Assembly: GCA_964631335.1 (NCBI GenBank)
Contig: CAZVXD010000014.1
Location: forward strand, 1 to 30,034
DNA: 30,034 bases
From: JAFGHJ01 sp964631335
GTDB taxonomy: Bacteria; Hydrothermota; UBA3072
Direction: 5' to 3'
Shown here: piece by piece, positions 29,714 through 30,034 of the stretch
Numbering within the stretch: position 1 is the first letter of the stretch
How the letters are laid out: each line of letters opens with the position of its first letter
The notes under the pieces: model-generated
Databases searched by the model: none
What the model saw: the letters and a program-made list of their open reading frames with translations, nothing else
What the model was told of the DNA's origin: nothing
Program-made: the position numbers and the translations under genes

Positions 29714-30008
29714 CGAATAAAAAAATAAAGTAAATACTTTAATGCGTATAAGCGTAGATGCGTAGAAAAAAGTGCGGTGTACGGAGTGCCGAGTAAAAAA
29801 AACTACAATTTCTACATGTCCTACATGTGAAAAACAGGGTTTAGGAAAAAATTAAAAATTCGACATTCAAAATTAAAAATTAATATCCTACGCTCTAACC
29901 CTCTAACGATTTATTTTCTTCATGGTAAACATTTCAAAAAAAGTACTTGACATTTTGATTTTTTCTCTTATGTATTGATTATATATAGTGAGATAAAAGG
30001 GAGGAGGT
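29714..30008. repeat. 295-base non-coding stretch of word repeats (F, E, G, B, I)
   Basis: Family F at 29741-29770 (ATGCGTATAAGCGTAGATG), E at 29772-29794 (GTGCGGTGTACGGAGTGCCG), G at 29803-29830 (TTTCTACATGTCCTACATG). Family B is at 29848-29883 (ATTAAAAATTCGACATTC) and I at 29889-29927 (CTCTAACCCTCTAACGATTT). A possible promoter and a strong ribosome-binding site for the next gene follow. No families A or C are seen here. Confidence 0.55.
29947..29976 (+). promoter_or_regulatory. Possible promoter of the gene starting at 30009
   Basis: TTGACA at 29947-29952 with the best -10 candidate TGTATT at 29971-29976 (18-base spacer). The -35 is perfect but the -10 is poor. AT-rich TATATATAG follows and may supply another -10. 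Confidence 0.4.
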
Positions 30009-30034
30009 ATGAATCTCGCGCAGAAAGAAGCAAT
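30009..30034 (+). CDS. Start of an unidentified gene (cut by window end)
   Basis: GGGAGGAGGT immediately precedes an ATG, and eight codons (MNLAQKEA) are visible before the window ends. The strong ribosome-binding site makes it a real start. The product cannot be recognised from so little. Confidence 0.7.

Overview
The window looks like an AT-rich scaffold from an uncultured, diderm (Gram-negative type) bacterium. An outer membrane is implied by a PorV-like barrel protein, a TonB-like protein, ExbB/ExbD homologues and an OmpA-like protein. Repeated FlgD-type Ig domains next to PorV-like and TPR proteins are typical of FCB-group and neighbouring candidate phyla, but the phylum cannot be assigned from this sequence alone. 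A run of exactly 100 N (28140-28239) marks a scaffold join, so this is probably a draft or metagenome assembly.

Layout. 1-3264: end of lysS, queF, then three minus-strand genes (CTP-dependent polyprenol/diacylglycerol kinase-like, four-helix-bundle protein, plsY). 3357-6482 (minus): initiator tRNA-Met with its own promoter, and the block SRP RNA-dnaX-ybaB-recR, the same order as in Bacillus. 6644-15376 (plus): an 8.7-kb operon that reads as an envelope-spanning motor: a FlgD-Ig protein, PorV-like barrel + FlgD-Ig, barrel-like/TPR protein of 1,106 residues, ExbB/TolQ, two ExbD/TolR, TonB, and FlgD-Ig + OmpA-like. 15677-16280 (minus): a MazF-type toxin-antitoxin pair with a palindromic operator. 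16535-26581 (plus): a 10-kb housekeeping run (ExeA-like ATPase, dapF, guaB, hslV, hslU, PTS EIIA-like protein, VanZ-like, hisS, aspS, def, argF), mostly with overlapping or abutting ends. 26875-29713 (plus): second VanZ-like protein, ferritin-like protein, gap, cysK and trmO. A new gene starts at 30009.

Best candidate for an undescribed system: the 6715-15376 operon. It is laid out like a Tol-Pal/TonB machine, but carries two ExbD subunits of which one has Asn in place of the proton-carrying Asp, a shared FlgD-Ig domain in three proteins, and an OmpA-like domain with a shortened peptidoglycan-binding loop. The energised inner-membrane part (ExbB, ExbD, TonB) would work on the barrel, TPR and OmpA-like envelope parts; the load or substrate is unknown.

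The second theme is intergenic. Nearly every non-coding stretch is built from degenerate word-like repeats of several families (CACAAAGACAC-like, AACAAAT/ACACGAATT-like, TTCCGGGTTTCGAG-like, ATGCGTAGA-like and others). They keep a roughly constant order and orientation relative to the neighbouring gene edge, and they flank the toxin-antitoxin cassette and the four-helix-bundle gene as mirror images.
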